Assembly: GCF_001552415.1 (NCBI RefSeq)
Contig: NZ_BCRD01000002.1
Coordinates: 186,001 to 250,000 of the forward strand
DNA: 64,000 nt
Direction: 5' to 3'
Source of the DNA: Corynebacterium xerosis NBRC 16721 = ATCC 373
GTDB lineage: Bacteria > Actinomycetota > Actinomycetes > Mycobacteriales > Mycobacteriaceae
The translations under genes were made by a program, and so were the position numbers. Shown in pieces: positions 27,464-37,507 of the stretch (position 1 is the first letter of the stretch; every line of letters starts with the position of its first letter). The notes below the pieces were generated by a model, which was not told where the DNA came from, ran no database searches, and saw only the letters and a program-made list of their open reading frames with translations.

Positions 27464-28687
27464 ATGGGCATCAAATCCATCAAGGTCTCCGACAAGCCGC
27501 TGACGGGCCTCAATCCGAAGGCCGCCGTCCCGGTCATCCTCTTCACCTTCGTTTTCTGCCTGGTCATCGACAACGGATTCAAGTTCATGACCAAGCCCAT
27601 CGCCGAGGACCTGGGCCTGTCGCTGACGACGGCCAGCCTGCAGGCGACCCTGGCGGGCATCGTCATCGGCATCGGCGCGGTGGTCTACGCCGCGTTGGCC
27701 GACTCCATCAGCATGCGCAAGCTGCTCGTCGCGGGCATCGCCATGATCGCGTTGGGGTCGGCCATCGGCTTCGCGTTCCAGGGCGTCTGGGAGCTCGTGC
27801 TCGTCGGCCGCATCATCCAGACCTGCGGCCTGGCGGCGGCCGAGACGCTCTACGTCATCTACGTGACCAAGTACCTGTCCAAGGCCGATCAGAAGACCTA
27901 CCTCGGCTTTTCCACGTCGGCGTTCCAGGGCGCGCTGCTGATCGGCACGCTGACGTCGGGCATCATGGCCACGTACGTGTCGTGGACCGCCATGTTCCTG
28001 GTGTCGCTGCTGCTCATCGCGGCGGTGCCGGTGATCCTGAAGAAGGTGCCGGATTCGGCCAGCGTCCGCAGCCACCTCGACGTCTTCGGCCTGTTCCTCA
28101 TCACCGTCGTCGCCACCGCGGTGATGATGTACTTCCAGGACTTCTCCTGGCCGTGGCTCGTCCTGTCCATCGTGGGCGCCCTCGTGTTCGCGTGGCACGT
28201 CCGCACCCATGATGACGCGCTGTCCGGCAAGGTCGGCAAGGTGCTGTCGTCGCGCAACACCATCATCGCGGCGCTGCTGCTGATCGCCGCGGCGCTGATC
28301 CTGCCCGCGCTGTTCGTGGGCCAGTCCGTGGCCGTCATCGTCATCTCGATGCTGCTGTTCCCGTCCGGCTTCGCGCTGATCTACGCGCCCCTGGTCGCCA
28401 CCGCGGTGGGGGACATCCCGCCGGAGAAGTCCGGTGTTGCCATCGGCTTCTACAACCTGGTCATCAACATCGCCGTGCCGGTGGGCATCGCCTACACCGC
28501 TAAGCTCGTCGACCTCGGGCCGACGTTCCTGTCCGGCCTGTCGCCGGCGGCCAACGGCGCCGAGGCGGTCGTCGCCACCGTGCTGTGGATCCTCGCGGGC
28601 ATCGTCCTCGTCGGCCTGGCGATCTGGCTGGTTGCCGACGGCGTGCTGTCGCGTCGTGAAGCGGTGCGCGAGACCGTGCCCGCGTAA
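27464..28687 (+). CDS. MFS transporter coupled to deoD
   Basis: 407-residue major facilitator with about twelve hydrophobic helices (first segment AAVPVILFTFVFCLVIDNGFKF) and a central hydrophilic loop of intermediate length. It lacks the sugar-porter signatures. It resembles the generic drug:proton or nucleoside-type MFS group, and the substrate cannot be called from sequence. It starts 2 nt after deoD, so import or export of nucleosides or purine bases is the most plausible role, as an inference from context only. Confidence 0.82.
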   Translation: MGIKSIKVSDKPLTGLNPKAAVPVILFTFVFCLVIDNGFKFMTKPIAEDLGLSLTTASLQATLAGIVIGIGAVVYAALADSISMRKLLVAGIAMIALGSAIGFAFQGVWELVLVGRIIQTCGLAAAETLYVIYVTKYLSKADQKTYLGFSTSAFQGALLIGTLTSGIMATYVSWTAMFLVSLLLIAAVPVILKKVPDSASVRSHLDVFGLFLITVVATAVMMYFQDFSWPWLVLSIVGALVFAWHVRTHDDALSGKVGKVLSSRNTIIAALLLIAAALILPALFVGQSVAVIVISMLLFPSGFALIYAPLVATAVGDIPPEKSGVAIGFYNLVINIAVPVGIAYTAKLVDLGPTFLSGLSPAANGAEAVVATVLWILAGIVLVGLAIWLVADGVLSRREAVRETVPA

Positions 28688-28726
28688 AGCCGGCCGGCGC
28701 CCTGGCCGAAGGCGCTGTCAGCGGCG

Positions 28727-28748
28727 ATAGGGGAGAGTTGTCCCCTAT
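28727..28748. promoter_or_regulatory. Inverted ATAGGGGA pair upstream of nrdF
   Basis: ATAGGGGA (28727-28734), six bases, then TCCCCTAT (28741-28748). The same half-site forms the palindrome between nrdI and nrdE (24142-24155). This may be a terminator stem of the preceding operon or an operator. Confidence 0.45.
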
Positions 28749-28767
28749 GCCGGTTCGGCCGTTCTGA

Positions 28768-29916
<1,149 letters not shown>

Positions 29917-29933
29917 CCCGGTTCCACCGCTTC

Positions 29934-29944
29934 GCTTGACGACG
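29934..29944 (-). repeat. Dispersed 11-bp motif after nrdF
   Basis: GCTTGACGACG begins 17 nt after the nrdF stop; its last four bases are the first of the terminator stem. Confidence 0.6.
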
Positions 29945-29981
29945 ATCCCGGCGCCTTCCCGAAAGAGGCGCCGGGATCGTC
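29941..29981 (+). terminator. Hairpin after nrdF
   Basis: GACGATCCCGGCGCC (29941-29955) pairs perfectly with GGCGCCGGGATCGTC (29967-29981) around an 11-nt loop. No U tract follows. Confidence 0.75.
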
Positions 29982-30184
29982 GTCGCGCGGGCCGTGAAGC
30001 GGCGGCGACCCGCCGGTGAATCGCCTGCGACCGGGAACTTTCTTCGGGGGTGGAGCGGGGGAGAAGGGCGACGTGACGCCCATGAGGGAGGGGCTGGGCG
30101 GCATCTTCGCTGCTTAAGGGAATTCTCAGCAAGATCTACGTTCCCACTGCAAGCTGGGGGATACCCCCCTACCTATCTTTAGCC

Positions 30185-30213
30185 TTAACATTTTCACAGG
30201 TCGGGGTTAGACT
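30185..30213 (+). promoter_or_regulatory. Sigma-A promoter for ctaD
   Basis: TTAACA (30185-30190) and TAGACT (30208-30213) with a 17-nt spacer. Confidence 0.78.
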
Positions 30214-30227
30214 CGGCCAGGTACCGC

Positions 30228-30257
30228 GAGGTGGACTCGCATAAACGTGTCCACCTC
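30228..30257 (+). promoter_or_regulatory. Inverted repeat in the ctaD leader
   Basis: GAGGTGGAC and GTCCACCTC are separated by 12 nt just downstream of the predicted transcription start. It could be an RNA hairpin or a repressor operator. Confidence 0.5.
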
Positions 30258-30332
30258 CTCTAACATCTAGGCAGCAACAAATCTTTGACGACCCTGTGAG
30301 TTCCACGGGGAGTCGCGTAGTCAGGAGGAAGA

Positions 30333-32033
30333 ATGACTGCAGTAGCGCCTCGCCCCGGCCATGAAGTGGCCACGGCAGAACGGCCGGAGCCGTTCGGGCA
30401 CGACCGCAAGGGCACTTGGGCGTGGGACATGCTGACCACGACCGACCACAAGAAGCTGGGCATCATGTACATCATCATGAGCTTCTCCTTCTTCTTCGTG
30501 GGCGGTCTCATGGCTCTGCTCATCCGCGCCGAGCTGTTCCAGCCGGGCCTTCAGTTCCTGTCCAACGAGCAGTTCAACCAGCTCTTCACCATGCACGGCA
30601 CGGTGATGCTGCTTCTGTTCGGTACCCCGATCGTCTGGGGTTTCGCCAACTACATCCTGCCGCTGCAGATCGGCGCGCCCGACGTGGCCTTCCCGCGTCT
30701 GAACGCCTTCGGCTTCTGGCTGACCACCATCGGCGGCATCCTGATGCTGTCGGGCTTCCTGACCCCGGGCGGTGCGGCCGACTTCGGTTGGACCATGTAC
30801 TCCCCGCTGTCGGACTCCATCCACTCCCCGGGCGTCGGTTCCGACCTGTGGATCGTCGGCGTCGGCATCGGCGGCGTGGGCACCATCGCCTCCGCCATCA
30901 ACATGACCACCACGGTCCTGTGCCTCCGTGCGCCGGGCATGACCATGTTCCGCATGCCGATCTTCACCTGGAACATCCTGGTGACCTCGATCCTGGCCCT
31001 GCTGATCTTCCCGATCCTGACCGCCGCCGCCCTCGGCGTGCTGTACGACCGCAAGCTGGGCGGCCACATCTACGACCCGGCCAACGGTGGCGCCATCATG
31101 TGGCAGCACCTGTTCTGGTTCTTCGGCCACCCCGAGGTCTACGTGCTGCTGCTGCCGTTCGTCGGCATCATCACCGAGGTCATCCCGGTGTTCTCCCGTA
31201 AGCCGCTGTTCGGCTACGCGGGCATGGTCTTCGCGACCCTGTCCATCGCCGGCCTGTCCATGGCCGTCTGGGCGCACCACATGTTCGTCACCGGCGCGGT
31301 CCTGCTGCCGTTCTTCTCCTTCATGACGTTCCTGATCTCGGTCCCGACCGGCGTGAAGTTCTTCAACTGGCTGGGCACCATGTGGCGCGGCCACCTGACG
31401 TTCGAGACCCCGATGACCTTCGCGCTGGGCTTCATCGTCACCTTCCTGTTCGGTGGCCTGACCGGCATCATGCTGGCCGCCCCGCCGCTGGACTTCCACA
31501 TCTCGGACACCTACTTCGTGGTGGCGCACTTCCACTACACCCTGTTCGGCACCCTGGTGTTCGCTTCCTACTCCGGCGTGTACTTCTGGTTCCCGAAGAT
31601 GACCGGCCGCATGCTGGACGAGAAGCTGGGCCACATCCACTTCTGGCTCACCTTCGTCGGCTTCAACCTGACGTTCCTGGTGCAGCACTGGCTGGGCAAC
31701 GAGGGCATGCCGCGCCGTTACGCGGACTACCTCGAGTCCGACGGCTTCACCACGCTGAACATGATCTCCACCGTCGGCGCCGCCATCCTGGGCGTCTCGG
31801 TCCTGCCGTTCATCTGGAACATCTTCAAGTCCTGGCGTTACGGCGAGGTCGTCACGGTCGACGACCCGTGGGGCTACGGCAACTCCCTCGAGTGGGCCAC
31901 CTCCTGCCCGCCGCCGCGCCACAACTTCGCCGCCATGCCGCGCATCCGCTCCGAGCGCCCCGCGTTCGAGCTGCACTACCCGCACATGGTCGAGCGCATG
32001 CGCGCCGAGGCCCACGTCGGCCGTCAGCTCTAA
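30333..32033 (+). CDS. ctaD: Cytochrome c oxidase (aa3) subunit I
   Basis: 566-residue heme-copper oxidase subunit I with twelve hydrophobic helices. The low-spin heme a ligand lies in [12 protein letters not shown]. The copper-B histidine with its tyrosine is in [13 protein letters not shown], and the two further copper ligands are in [19 protein letters not shown] supplies the heme a3 and heme a histidines. It is the terminal oxidase partner of the bc1 complex in corynebacteria. CAGGAGGA is 6 nt before ATG 30333. Codon use is extremely biased, as expected of a highly expressed gene. It is monocistronic, bounded by its own promoter and a terminator. Confidence 0.97.
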   Translation: MTAVAPRPGHEVATAERPEPFGHDRKGTWAWDMLTTTDHKKLGIMYIIMSFSFFFVGGLMALLIRAELFQPGLQFLSNEQFNQLFTMHGTVMLLLFGTPIVWGFANYILPLQIGAPDVAFPRLNAFGFWLTTIGGILMLSGFLTPGGAADFGWTMYSPLSDSIHSPGVGSDLWIVGVGIGGVGTIASAINMTTTVLCLRAPGMTMFRMPIFTWNILVTSILALLIFPILTAAALGVLYDRKLGGHIYDPANGGAIMWQHLFWFFGHPEVYVLLLPFVGIITEVIPVFSRKPLFGYAGMVFATLSIAGLSMAVWAHHMFVTGAVLLPFFSFMTFLISVPTGVKFFNWLGTMWRGHLTFETPMTFALGFIVTFLFGGLTGIMLAAPPLDFHISDTYFVVAHFHYTLFGTLVFASYSGVYFWFPKMTGRMLDEKLGHIHFWLTFVGFNLTFLVQHWLGNEGMPRRYADYLESDGFTTLNMISTVGAAILGVSVLPFIWNIFKSWRYGEVVTVDDPWGYGNSLEWATSCPPPRHNFAAMPRIRSERPAFELHYPHMVERMRAEAHVGRQL

Positions 32034-32069
32034 GTTGACCAAGCTGCCGTAGACTACGCGTCACGAAGA

Positions 32070-32103
32070 AAGGCCCCCGCTGGTTCCTCCCGGCGGGGGC
32101 CTT
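32070..32103 (+). terminator. Terminator after ctaD
   Basis: AAGGCCCCCGC (32070-32080) pairs with GCGGGGGCCTT (32093-32103). Confidence 0.85.
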
Positions 32104-32176
32104 CGTCGTGCCCGAAAACCCCCTTTCACCGGCCCCGGAGTCGAGTACCCGGGCCGGGCATGGGATAATCGTCGGC

Positions 32177-33472
32177 GTGCAGAACAAGGTTGAGGTACCC
32201 GCAGCCCCCGAAGCCGTCGCGCCCGAACTGGAGACCGTGACCCTGCCCGAGGGCCTCGTGCCCGCGGTGGTCACCGCCACCGGCCCGGACCGCCCCGGCG
32301 TGTCCGCGTCGTTCTTCCGGGTGCTCGCCGCGCACGGCGCGCAGGTGCTGGACGTCGAGCAGTCGCTGTTCCGTTCGCGGCTGTCCCTCGGCGCGCTGGT
32401 CGGCGTCAAGCCCGAACGCCTCGAGGTGATGGCCGACGGCCTCGCCGGCACGTTGAAGGGCCACGGCATGACCGTGGAAGTGTCGACCGCCGGCGTGGAG
32501 TCCACCCGCCATGCGTCGTCGCACGCTGTGGTGGTGCTGGGCAATCCGCTCACGGCCGAGGACATCGCGCGCATCGGCCAGACGCTGGCCGACTACGGGG
32601 CGAACATCGACACCATCCGTGGCATCGCGGACTACCCGGTCACTGGCCTGGAGCTGAAGGTGTCGCTGCCGGATCCCAAGCCCGGCGCCGGCATCCCCGT
32701 GCGCAAGGCGCTGGCGGAGTTGGCCATGGCGCAGCAGATCGACATCGCCATCGAGCGCGATGGCCTGCAGCGCCGCTCCAAGCGACTGATCTGCTTCGAC
32801 GTCGACTCCACCTTGATCACCGGCGAGGTCATCGAGATGCTCGCCGCCCACGCCGGCCGCGAGGCGGAGGTCGCCGCCGTGACGGAGCGCGCCATGCGCG
32901 GGGAGCTCGATTTCGCCGAGTCGCTCCACGAGCGGGTCAAGGCCCTGGCGGGCCTGCCGGAGTCGGTTCTGCAGGAGGTCTCCGACGCCATCGTGCTGAC
33001 GCCGGGCGCGCGCACCACCATCCGCACCCTCAAGCGTCTGGGCTACAAGGCCGGGGCGGTTTCCGGCGGCTTCATTCAGATCCTCGAGCCGCTGGCCGAA
33101 GAGCTCGGCCTGGACTTCTACCGTGCGAACACGCTGGAGATCGTCGACGGCAAGCTGACCGGCCGCGTCATCGGCGACGTCATCGATCGCGAGGAGAAGG
33201 CCCGCAGCCTCAAGCGCTTCGCGGAGGCCAATGGCCTGCAGATGCACCAGACGGTCGCGGTGGGCGATGGGGCCAACGACATCGACATGCTGTCGGTGGC
33301 GGGCCTGGGCATCGCGTTCAACGCCAAGCCGGCGCTCAAGGAGGTCGCGGATACCTCGGTGAACACCCCGTTCCTGGACGAGGTGCTGTTCATCCTCGGC
33401 GTCTCCCGCGACGAAATCGATTACGCCGACCGCGAGGACGGTTCGTTCCGCCGGGTCCCCCTCGAGCAGTGA
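32177..33472 (+). CDS. serB: Phosphoserine phosphatase with ACT domain
   Basis: 431-residue SerB of the long actinobacterial type. The N-terminal ACT regulatory region begins AVVTATGPDRPGVSASFFRVLAAHG, with a second ACT-like part before the HAD phosphatase. The HAD motif CFDVDSTLITGEVIEML has nucleophile Asp208 and acid Asp210, followed by VSGGFIQI and VGDGANDIDML. It makes serine from phosphoserine, with feedback by serine through the ACT domains. The start is decided by a TGGGATAAT extended -10 box (32161-32169) 7 nt before GTG 32177; the frame is open from 32108 but there is no reason to use it. Confidence 0.95.
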   Translation: MQNKVEVPAAPEAVAPELETVTLPEGLVPAVVTATGPDRPGVSASFFRVLAAHGAQVLDVEQSLFRSRLSLGALVGVKPERLEVMADGLAGTLKGHGMTVEVSTAGVESTRHASSHAVVVLGNPLTAEDIARIGQTLADYGANIDTIRGIADYPVTGLELKVSLPDPKPGAGIPVRKALAELAMAQQIDIAIERDGLQRRSKRLICFDVDSTLITGEVIEMLAAHAGREAEVAAVTERAMRGELDFAESLHERVKALAGLPESVLQEVSDAIVLTPGARTTIRTLKRLGYKAGAVSGGFIQILEPLAEELGLDFYRANTLEIVDGKLTGRVIGDVIDREEKARSLKRFAEANGLQMHQTVAVGDGANDIDMLSVAGLGIAFNAKPALKEVADTSVNTPFLDEVLFILGVSRDEIDYADREDGSFRRVPLEQ

Positions 33473-34269
33473 GTTCGCTTTGCGACGACTCGGCCACGGC
33501 CCCGTCCGCCGTGCCCGCGTGGTTCGCCGACGCGCATGCGGCGCTTCCGCAGCCGCATGACCGTGATCCCGGCGAGGACGTGCCGTGGTCGATGCCGATC
33601 GTGCTGCACATCCCGAAGCCGGAGCGCCCGGCCCGCACGCCGCTGCTCGAGGCGGCGGCGAGGGCCGTCGTGGCGGCCTGCCTGGATGAGCGGGCGGCGG
33701 ATCTGGCGGGGGCCACCGCTCCCGATGCCCGATACTCCCGGAACTTGCGCAGCTGGTACGGGGAGCGCATCCGCAAGATCGCCCGCCGTGCGCGCGGCAC
33801 CCATTGGGAGCGCGTCCAATCGCTGCCGGGCGTGACCGTCACCGTGGATGGGGCTTCGGCCCGTGCTTTGGTGCCGGCGCCGGTGGGGGAGGAGGACCGG
33901 CTCGTCGCAAAGCTCCAGATCGGCGGGACGGAACTGCCCCACGATGCCGTTCCGGGCTCGCTGGATGAGGCGACGCCGATCATCTGGGTCGACTCCGACC
34001 TCGGGATGACCGTGGGCAAGGCCGCCGCGCAGGTGGGCCACGGTTCGATGCTGTTGGCCGCGGTGCTGGGCGAGGATGCCGCGTGGCGGTGGGCCCGGGA
34101 CGGCTTCCCGCTGCAGGTGCGGGAAGTGCCTCGGGCCGAGCTTCCCGACGCCCCGGCCGCCGACGTGGTCGTCGTCGACGCGGGGTTCACCGAAATAGCG
34201 CCCGGCTCCGCGACGGTGATGGTCACGGGCGGGCGCTATTCGGGAGGCTGGGCCGGGGCCGGAGTTTAG
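33469..34269 (+). CDS. Pth2-like peptidyl-tRNA hydrolase-domain protein
   Basis: 266-residue protein. Its C-terminal half carries MTVGKAAAQVGHGSMLLAA, the lysine-glutamine-histidine signature of the PTH2 fold, followed by a strand-rich end (VVVVDAGFTEIAPGSATV). The N-terminal 130 residues are not recognised. PTH2 enzymes free stalled tRNAs, but here activity is an inference. The GTG start overlaps the serB stop by 4 nt (GTGA), indicating coupling. The 3' end overlaps the convergent acyl-CoA ligase by 4 nt. The 11-bp dispersed motif lies within its first codons (33477-33487). Confidence 0.8.
   Translation: MSSLCDDSATAPSAVPAWFADAHAALPQPHDRDPGEDVPWSMPIVLHIPKPERPARTPLLEAAARAVVAACLDERAADLAGATAPDARYSRNLRSWYGERIRKIARRARGTHWERVQSLPGVTVTVDGASARALVPAPVGEEDRLVAKLQIGGTELPHDAVPGSLDEATPIIWVDSDLGMTVGKAAAQVGHGSMLLAAVLGEDAAWRWARDGFPLQVREVPRAELPDAPAADVVVVDAGFTEIAPGSATVMVTGGRYSGGWAGAGV
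33477..33487 (-). repeat. Dispersed 11-bp motif at the serB/Pth2-like junction
   Basis: GCTTTGCGACG lies 5 nt after the serB stop and inside the first codons of the overlapping gene. Confidence 0.5.
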
Positions 34270-35849
34270 ACCCGGGCGGCCTCCATGGCCTTGAGGTCCT
34301 TGCGCAGGATCTTGCCGGTCGCCGACTTCGGGATGGCCTCCATGAACTCCACGGCGCGGACCTTCTTGTACGGGGCGACGCGCTGCCCGACGTACTCCAT
34401 GATGTCCTCGGCGGAGAGCTCGGCGCCGGCCTGCGGCACGACGTAGGCCTTGGGGATCTCCTCGCCGTCGCGGTCGAAGACGCCCGAGCAGGCGGCGTCG
34501 GCGATGTCCGGATGGCCCAGCAGGACGGCCTCCAGTTCGGCGGGCGCGACCTGGTAGCCCTTGTACTTGATCAGCTCCTTGAGGCGGTCGACGATGTAGG
34601 TGTTGCCGTGCTCGTCGAGCTCCGCCATGTCGCCGGTGCGCAGCCAGCCGCCGTCGACGATGGTCTGGTTCGTCGCCTCCTCGTTGTTGAGGTAGCCGAG
34701 CATGACCTGCGGGCCGCGGACCCACAGTTCTCCGGCCGCCGAGTGACCCGACTCGGGCACGGGGATCTCGGCCAGATCGTCGGAATCGACGTCGACGAGC
34801 TTGAACTCGGTGTTGCACACCGCGGTGCCGATGGAGTTCAGCGGGGAACCGTCGCCGACGCGCAGGTGCGAGACGGGGGACAGTTCCGTCATGCCGTAGC
34901 CCTGCACCATGTCCATGTCCAGGCGCTGCTCGACCTGGAGGGCAAGCTCCTCCTTCAGCGACGCCGCGCCGGAGAGCATGGTCTTCATCGACGAGGTGTC
35001 GTACTCGTCGACCATCGGGTGCTTGGCCAGCGCCACCGCGATCGGCGGGGCGATGAACGCGAAGTTGGCCTTGTGGTCCTGGATGATCTCCAGGAAGTCG
35101 CCGAGGTCGAACTTGGACATGGTGTACTGGGTGGCGCGCAGGCGCAGCAGCAGGTTGAGCAGCGCGTTCATGCCGTAGATGTGGAAGAACGGCAGCGGGG
35201 TGACGGCGATGGTGTCGGAGCCGAGGACCGTCGGGGTGCCGTCGGCGACCTGCACCAGGTTGGCGATGAGGTTCGTGTGCGAGAGCATGACGCCCTTGGG
35301 CACGCCCGTGGTGCCGGAGGAGAACGGGATCACCGCGACGTCGGTGGACGGGTCGATGTCCTGCTCCGGGGCGGGGTGGCCCTCGGCGAGCATCTCCGCG
35401 ATGCCGTGGACGCCGGTCAGGCCGACCACCTGGTCCTCGGTGAAGCCGGCGTTTTCGGCGCCGTGCGTGCCCGCCCAACCGATGGCCGACGTGGTCAGGA
35501 TCATCTTCGCGCCGGACGCGGTCAGCTGCTTGGCGACGTCCTCGGCGGTCGCCAGCGTGGCCACGGTCGTGACGGTGGCGTTGGCGCGCAGGATGCCGTG
35601 GTAGGCGACGGCGAAGGTGGTGGAGTTCGGGCAGTGCAGCGCGACGACGTCGCCCTTGCCGATGCCCCGGTGCGCCAGCGCGCCGGCGAACGCCTCGATC
35701 ATCGCCTTCAACTCGGAGTACGTCGTCGTTGCACCGGAGTCGACGAAGGCGACCTTGTCGGCGAACTCCGGGGCGATGTCGCCGAATACGTAGTCGAAGA
35801 TGGACTCGTCCGGGATGATGGCGTCGGGCCTCGGGCTGGTCTGCGGCAT
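34266..35849 (-). CDS. Acyl-CoA ligase, 4-coumarate-CoA ligase-like
   Basis: 527-residue ANL-superfamily adenylate-forming enzyme that activates a carboxylic acid with ATP and CoA. Motifs: IPFSSGTTGVPKGVMLSH (P-loop), QGYGMTELSP (A5), GWLRTGDMAELDEHGN (A7), VDRLKELIKYKGYQVAP (hinge) and PKSATGKILRKDL (A10 lysine). It resembles 4CL/medium-chain FadD-type ligases. GGAGGAAAAC precedes ATG 35849. It is divergent from a TetR gene, with a shared operator (35943-35958) in between, and is the likely first step of the pathway encoded at 36730-39792. Confidence 0.92.
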   Translation of the reverse strand: MPQTSPRPDAIIPDESIFDYVFGDIAPEFADKVAFVDSGATTTYSELKAMIEAFAGALAHRGIGKGDVVALHCPNSTTFAVAYHGILRANATVTTVATLATAEDVAKQLTASGAKMILTTSAIGWAGTHGAENAGFTEDQVVGLTGVHGIAEMLAEGHPAPEQDIDPSTDVAVIPFSSGTTGVPKGVMLSHTNLIANLVQVADGTPTVLGSDTIAVTPLPFFHIYGMNALLNLLLRLRATQYTMSKFDLGDFLEIIQDHKANFAFIAPPIAVALAKHPMVDEYDTSSMKTMLSGAASLKEELALQVEQRLDMDMVQGYGMTELSPVSHLRVGDGSPLNSIGTAVCNTEFKLVDVDSDDLAEIPVPESGHSAAGELWVRGPQVMLGYLNNEEATNQTIVDGGWLRTGDMAELDEHGNTYIVDRLKELIKYKGYQVAPAELEAVLLGHPDIADAACSGVFDRDGEEIPKAYVVPQAGAELSAEDIMEYVGQRVAPYKKVRAVEFMEAIPKSATGKILRKDLKAMEAARV

Positions 35850-35942
35850 GTTTTCCTCCAGGTGTTCGTGAGCGATCCGGCCATCATCCGCGCGGTGCGT
35901 GTTGTGTGCTGGATCACATATGGTCTTGACGTGAGATCGTAA

Positions 35943-35958
35943 CTGAATCAGGATTCAG
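35943..35958. promoter_or_regulatory. TetR-type operator, divergent promoter region
   Basis: CTGAATC-AG-GATTCAG palindrome between the acyl-CoA ligase and TetR genes. It overlaps the expected -10 position downstream of TTGACG (35926-35931). The same core is found at 36659-36674. Confidence 0.78.
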
Positions 35959-36006
35959 GCACCAGAGCGATTTTCGGAACGGGTCGGAACGGATAGGTGG
36001 CGGGCC

Positions 36007-36621
36007 ATGGCGCGTGGAGAGGGCAGGCGGGAAGCGATCCTCGCGGCGGCCCGGACGGTCTTCGTCCGCGACGGATATGCCGCGGCGAAACTCGCCGACG
36101 TCGCCGCGGAGGCGGGCTGTTCCGTCGGCACGCTGTACACCCACTTCGAGGATCGCGACGATTTGCTCGCCGAAGTGCTGTGCGGGGTGGAGGAGGAGAT
36201 GCGGCGGTCGCGGGGCCCTCGCCCGGAAGGTCTCGCGCCGGCCGCGGAGATTGCCGCCGCCAATCGGTCCTATCTGGAGTCGTACCGGAAAAACGCCAGG
36301 CTGATGGCGTTGCTGGAGCAGGTGTCCCAGATGCATCCGGGCTTCCGCGAGCTGCGGTTGCGGCGCGCCCGAGACTTCGTGGGCCGCAATGCCGCGGCCC
36401 TGCGCCGCCTTCGCGACGCCGGCGTCGTGGACCCGGCCGTCGACGTGGAAATGATGGCCGCTTCGCTGTCGGCGATGGTCTCGCGCATGGCCTACGGGGC
36501 GTGGGCGGACGGCGAGTATCCGGACGACGACGCCACCCTCGAGCGGGTGTTGGCGACCGTCAACCGCATCTGGTGGTCCTCGCTGGGGATGCGCGCCGGG
36601 GACTGGGGTGGCGCCGATTGA
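36007..36621 (+). CDS. TetR-family regulator of the acyl-CoA cluster
   Basis: 204-residue repressor. The N-terminal helix-turn-helix is AAKLADVAAEAGCSVGTLYTHFEDRDDLL (about residues 27-55). The ligand domain contains YRKNARLMALLEQVSQMHPGFRE, typical of TetR_C regulators of acyl-CoA metabolism. It is flanked on both sides by copies of the TGAATCNNGATTCA operator, so it most likely controls the divergent ligase gene, itself, and the downstream SDR operon, with an acyl-CoA as probable inducer (inference). Confidence 0.9.
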   Translation: MARGEGRREAILAAARTVFVRDGYAAAKLADVAAEAGCSVGTLYTHFEDRDDLLAEVLCGVEEEMRRSRGPRPEGLAPAAEIAAANRSYLESYRKNARLMALLEQVSQMHPGFRELRLRRARDFVGRNAAALRRLRDAGVVDPAVDVEMMAASLSAMVSRMAYGAWADGEYPDDDATLERVLATVNRIWWSSLGMRAGDWGGAD

Positions 36622-36633
36622 GGTGGCGGTGGG

Positions 36634-36644
36634 CGTCGTAAAGC
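36634..36644 (+). repeat. Dispersed 11-bp motif after the TetR gene
   Basis: CGTCGTAAAGC, 12 nt after the stop, preceded by GGG and followed by GAAAAA. Confidence 0.6.
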
Positions 36645-36658
36645 GAAAAACCGGTGAC

Positions 36659-36674
36659 TTGAATCACGATTCAA
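36659..36674. promoter_or_regulatory. TetR-type operator upstream of the SDR operon
   Basis: TTGAATC-AC-GATTCAA, a perfect-arm palindrome. A TAGGCT -10 box follows at 36677-36682, so repressor bound here would cover the -35/spacer region. Confidence 0.8.
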
Positions 36675-36729
36675 TCTAGGCTGGGCCCCGACAGCGCCCG
36701 GATGGGGCGCGCGGATGAAAGGACCGGCC

Positions 36730-37500
36730 ATGATCGCTCATGAATTCACCGGAAAGGTCGCCCTGGTCACGGGCGGAACGAGGGGGATCGGCAACGCCAC
36801 CGCCCGGATCCTCGCCGAGGGCGGAGCGCAGGTGGCCATCACCTCGCGCAAGGCGGAGGCCGCGGAAGCCGCTGCGGCGGAACTGTCGGGGATCACCGGC
36901 GGCACGGTCATCGGTCTGGCCGCGCATGCAGGAGAGCCGGACGCCGCCTACGACGCCTGCGCCCGGGTGCGCGCCGAGTTCGGCGGCCTGGACATCCTGG
37001 TCAACAACGCCGGCACCAACCCCGCCTACGGGCCCGTGGTGAAGCAGGAGCGCTCGGCGCTGGAGAAGACCTTCGCCATCAACGCCCTGGCCCCGATGAA
37101 TTGGGTGCGCGTCGCCGTCGGCCACGGCCTGGGGGCGCGGCCCGGCGCGGCGGTGGTCAACGTCGCGTCGATCGGCGCGTGGACCGTCGAGGACGGCCTG
37201 GGCGCCTACAACGCGTCGAAGGCGGCGCTGCTGCACGTGACCAAGCAGCTTTCCCGCGAGCTGGCGCCGAACGTGCGGGTCAACTCGGTCTCGCCTGGCG
37301 TGGTGCGCACCAAACTCGCCGAGGCGCTGTGGCGCGAGCACGAACCGATGGTGGCCGCCGCGACGCCGCTGGGCCGCATCGGCGAGCCGGACGACGTCGC
37401 CGACGTGATCTGCTTCCTCGCCGGCGACGGCGCGCGCTGGATCACCGGCGCGGACCTGGTCGTCGACGGCGGCCAGCTCATCGGCACGGCGGGGATGTAG
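36730..37500 (+). CDS. Short-chain dehydrogenase/reductase
   Basis: 256-residue classical SDR. TGGTRGIG is the NAD(P) loop, NNAG the structural motif, and YNASKAA contains the catalytic Tyr-x-x-x-Lys, with NVASIGAW supplying Ser. It probably oxidises or reduces a hydroxy/keto-acyl intermediate. ATG 36730 has AAAGGA 6 nt upstream; ATG 36715 is upstream of that site. First gene of a three-gene operon behind the operator 36659-36674. Confidence 0.9.
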   Translation: MIAHEFTGKVALVTGGTRGIGNATARILAEGGAQVAITSRKAEAAEAAAAELSGITGGTVIGLAAHAGEPDAAYDACARVRAEFGGLDILVNNAGTNPAYGPVVKQERSALEKTFAINALAPMNWVRVAVGHGLGARPGAAVVNVASIGAWTVEDGLGAYNASKAALLHVTKQLSRELAPNVRVNSVSPGVVRTKLAEALWREHEPMVAAATPLGRIGEPDDVADVICFLAGDGARWITGADLVVDGGQLIGTAGM

Positions 37501-37507
37501 GGCGGCC

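Larger units (their letters stand above)
29982..30332. other. nrdF-ctaD spacer: long 5' UTR and promoter of ctaD
   Basis: No gene is seen. The region has a GGGGGATACCCCCC palindrome near 30154, a well-formed promoter at 30185-30213, and an inverted repeat GAGGTGGAC/GTCCACCTC (30228-30236 and 30249-30257) inside the transcribed leader. The leader is about 110 nt long and ends in a good ribosome binding site. Confidence 0.7.
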
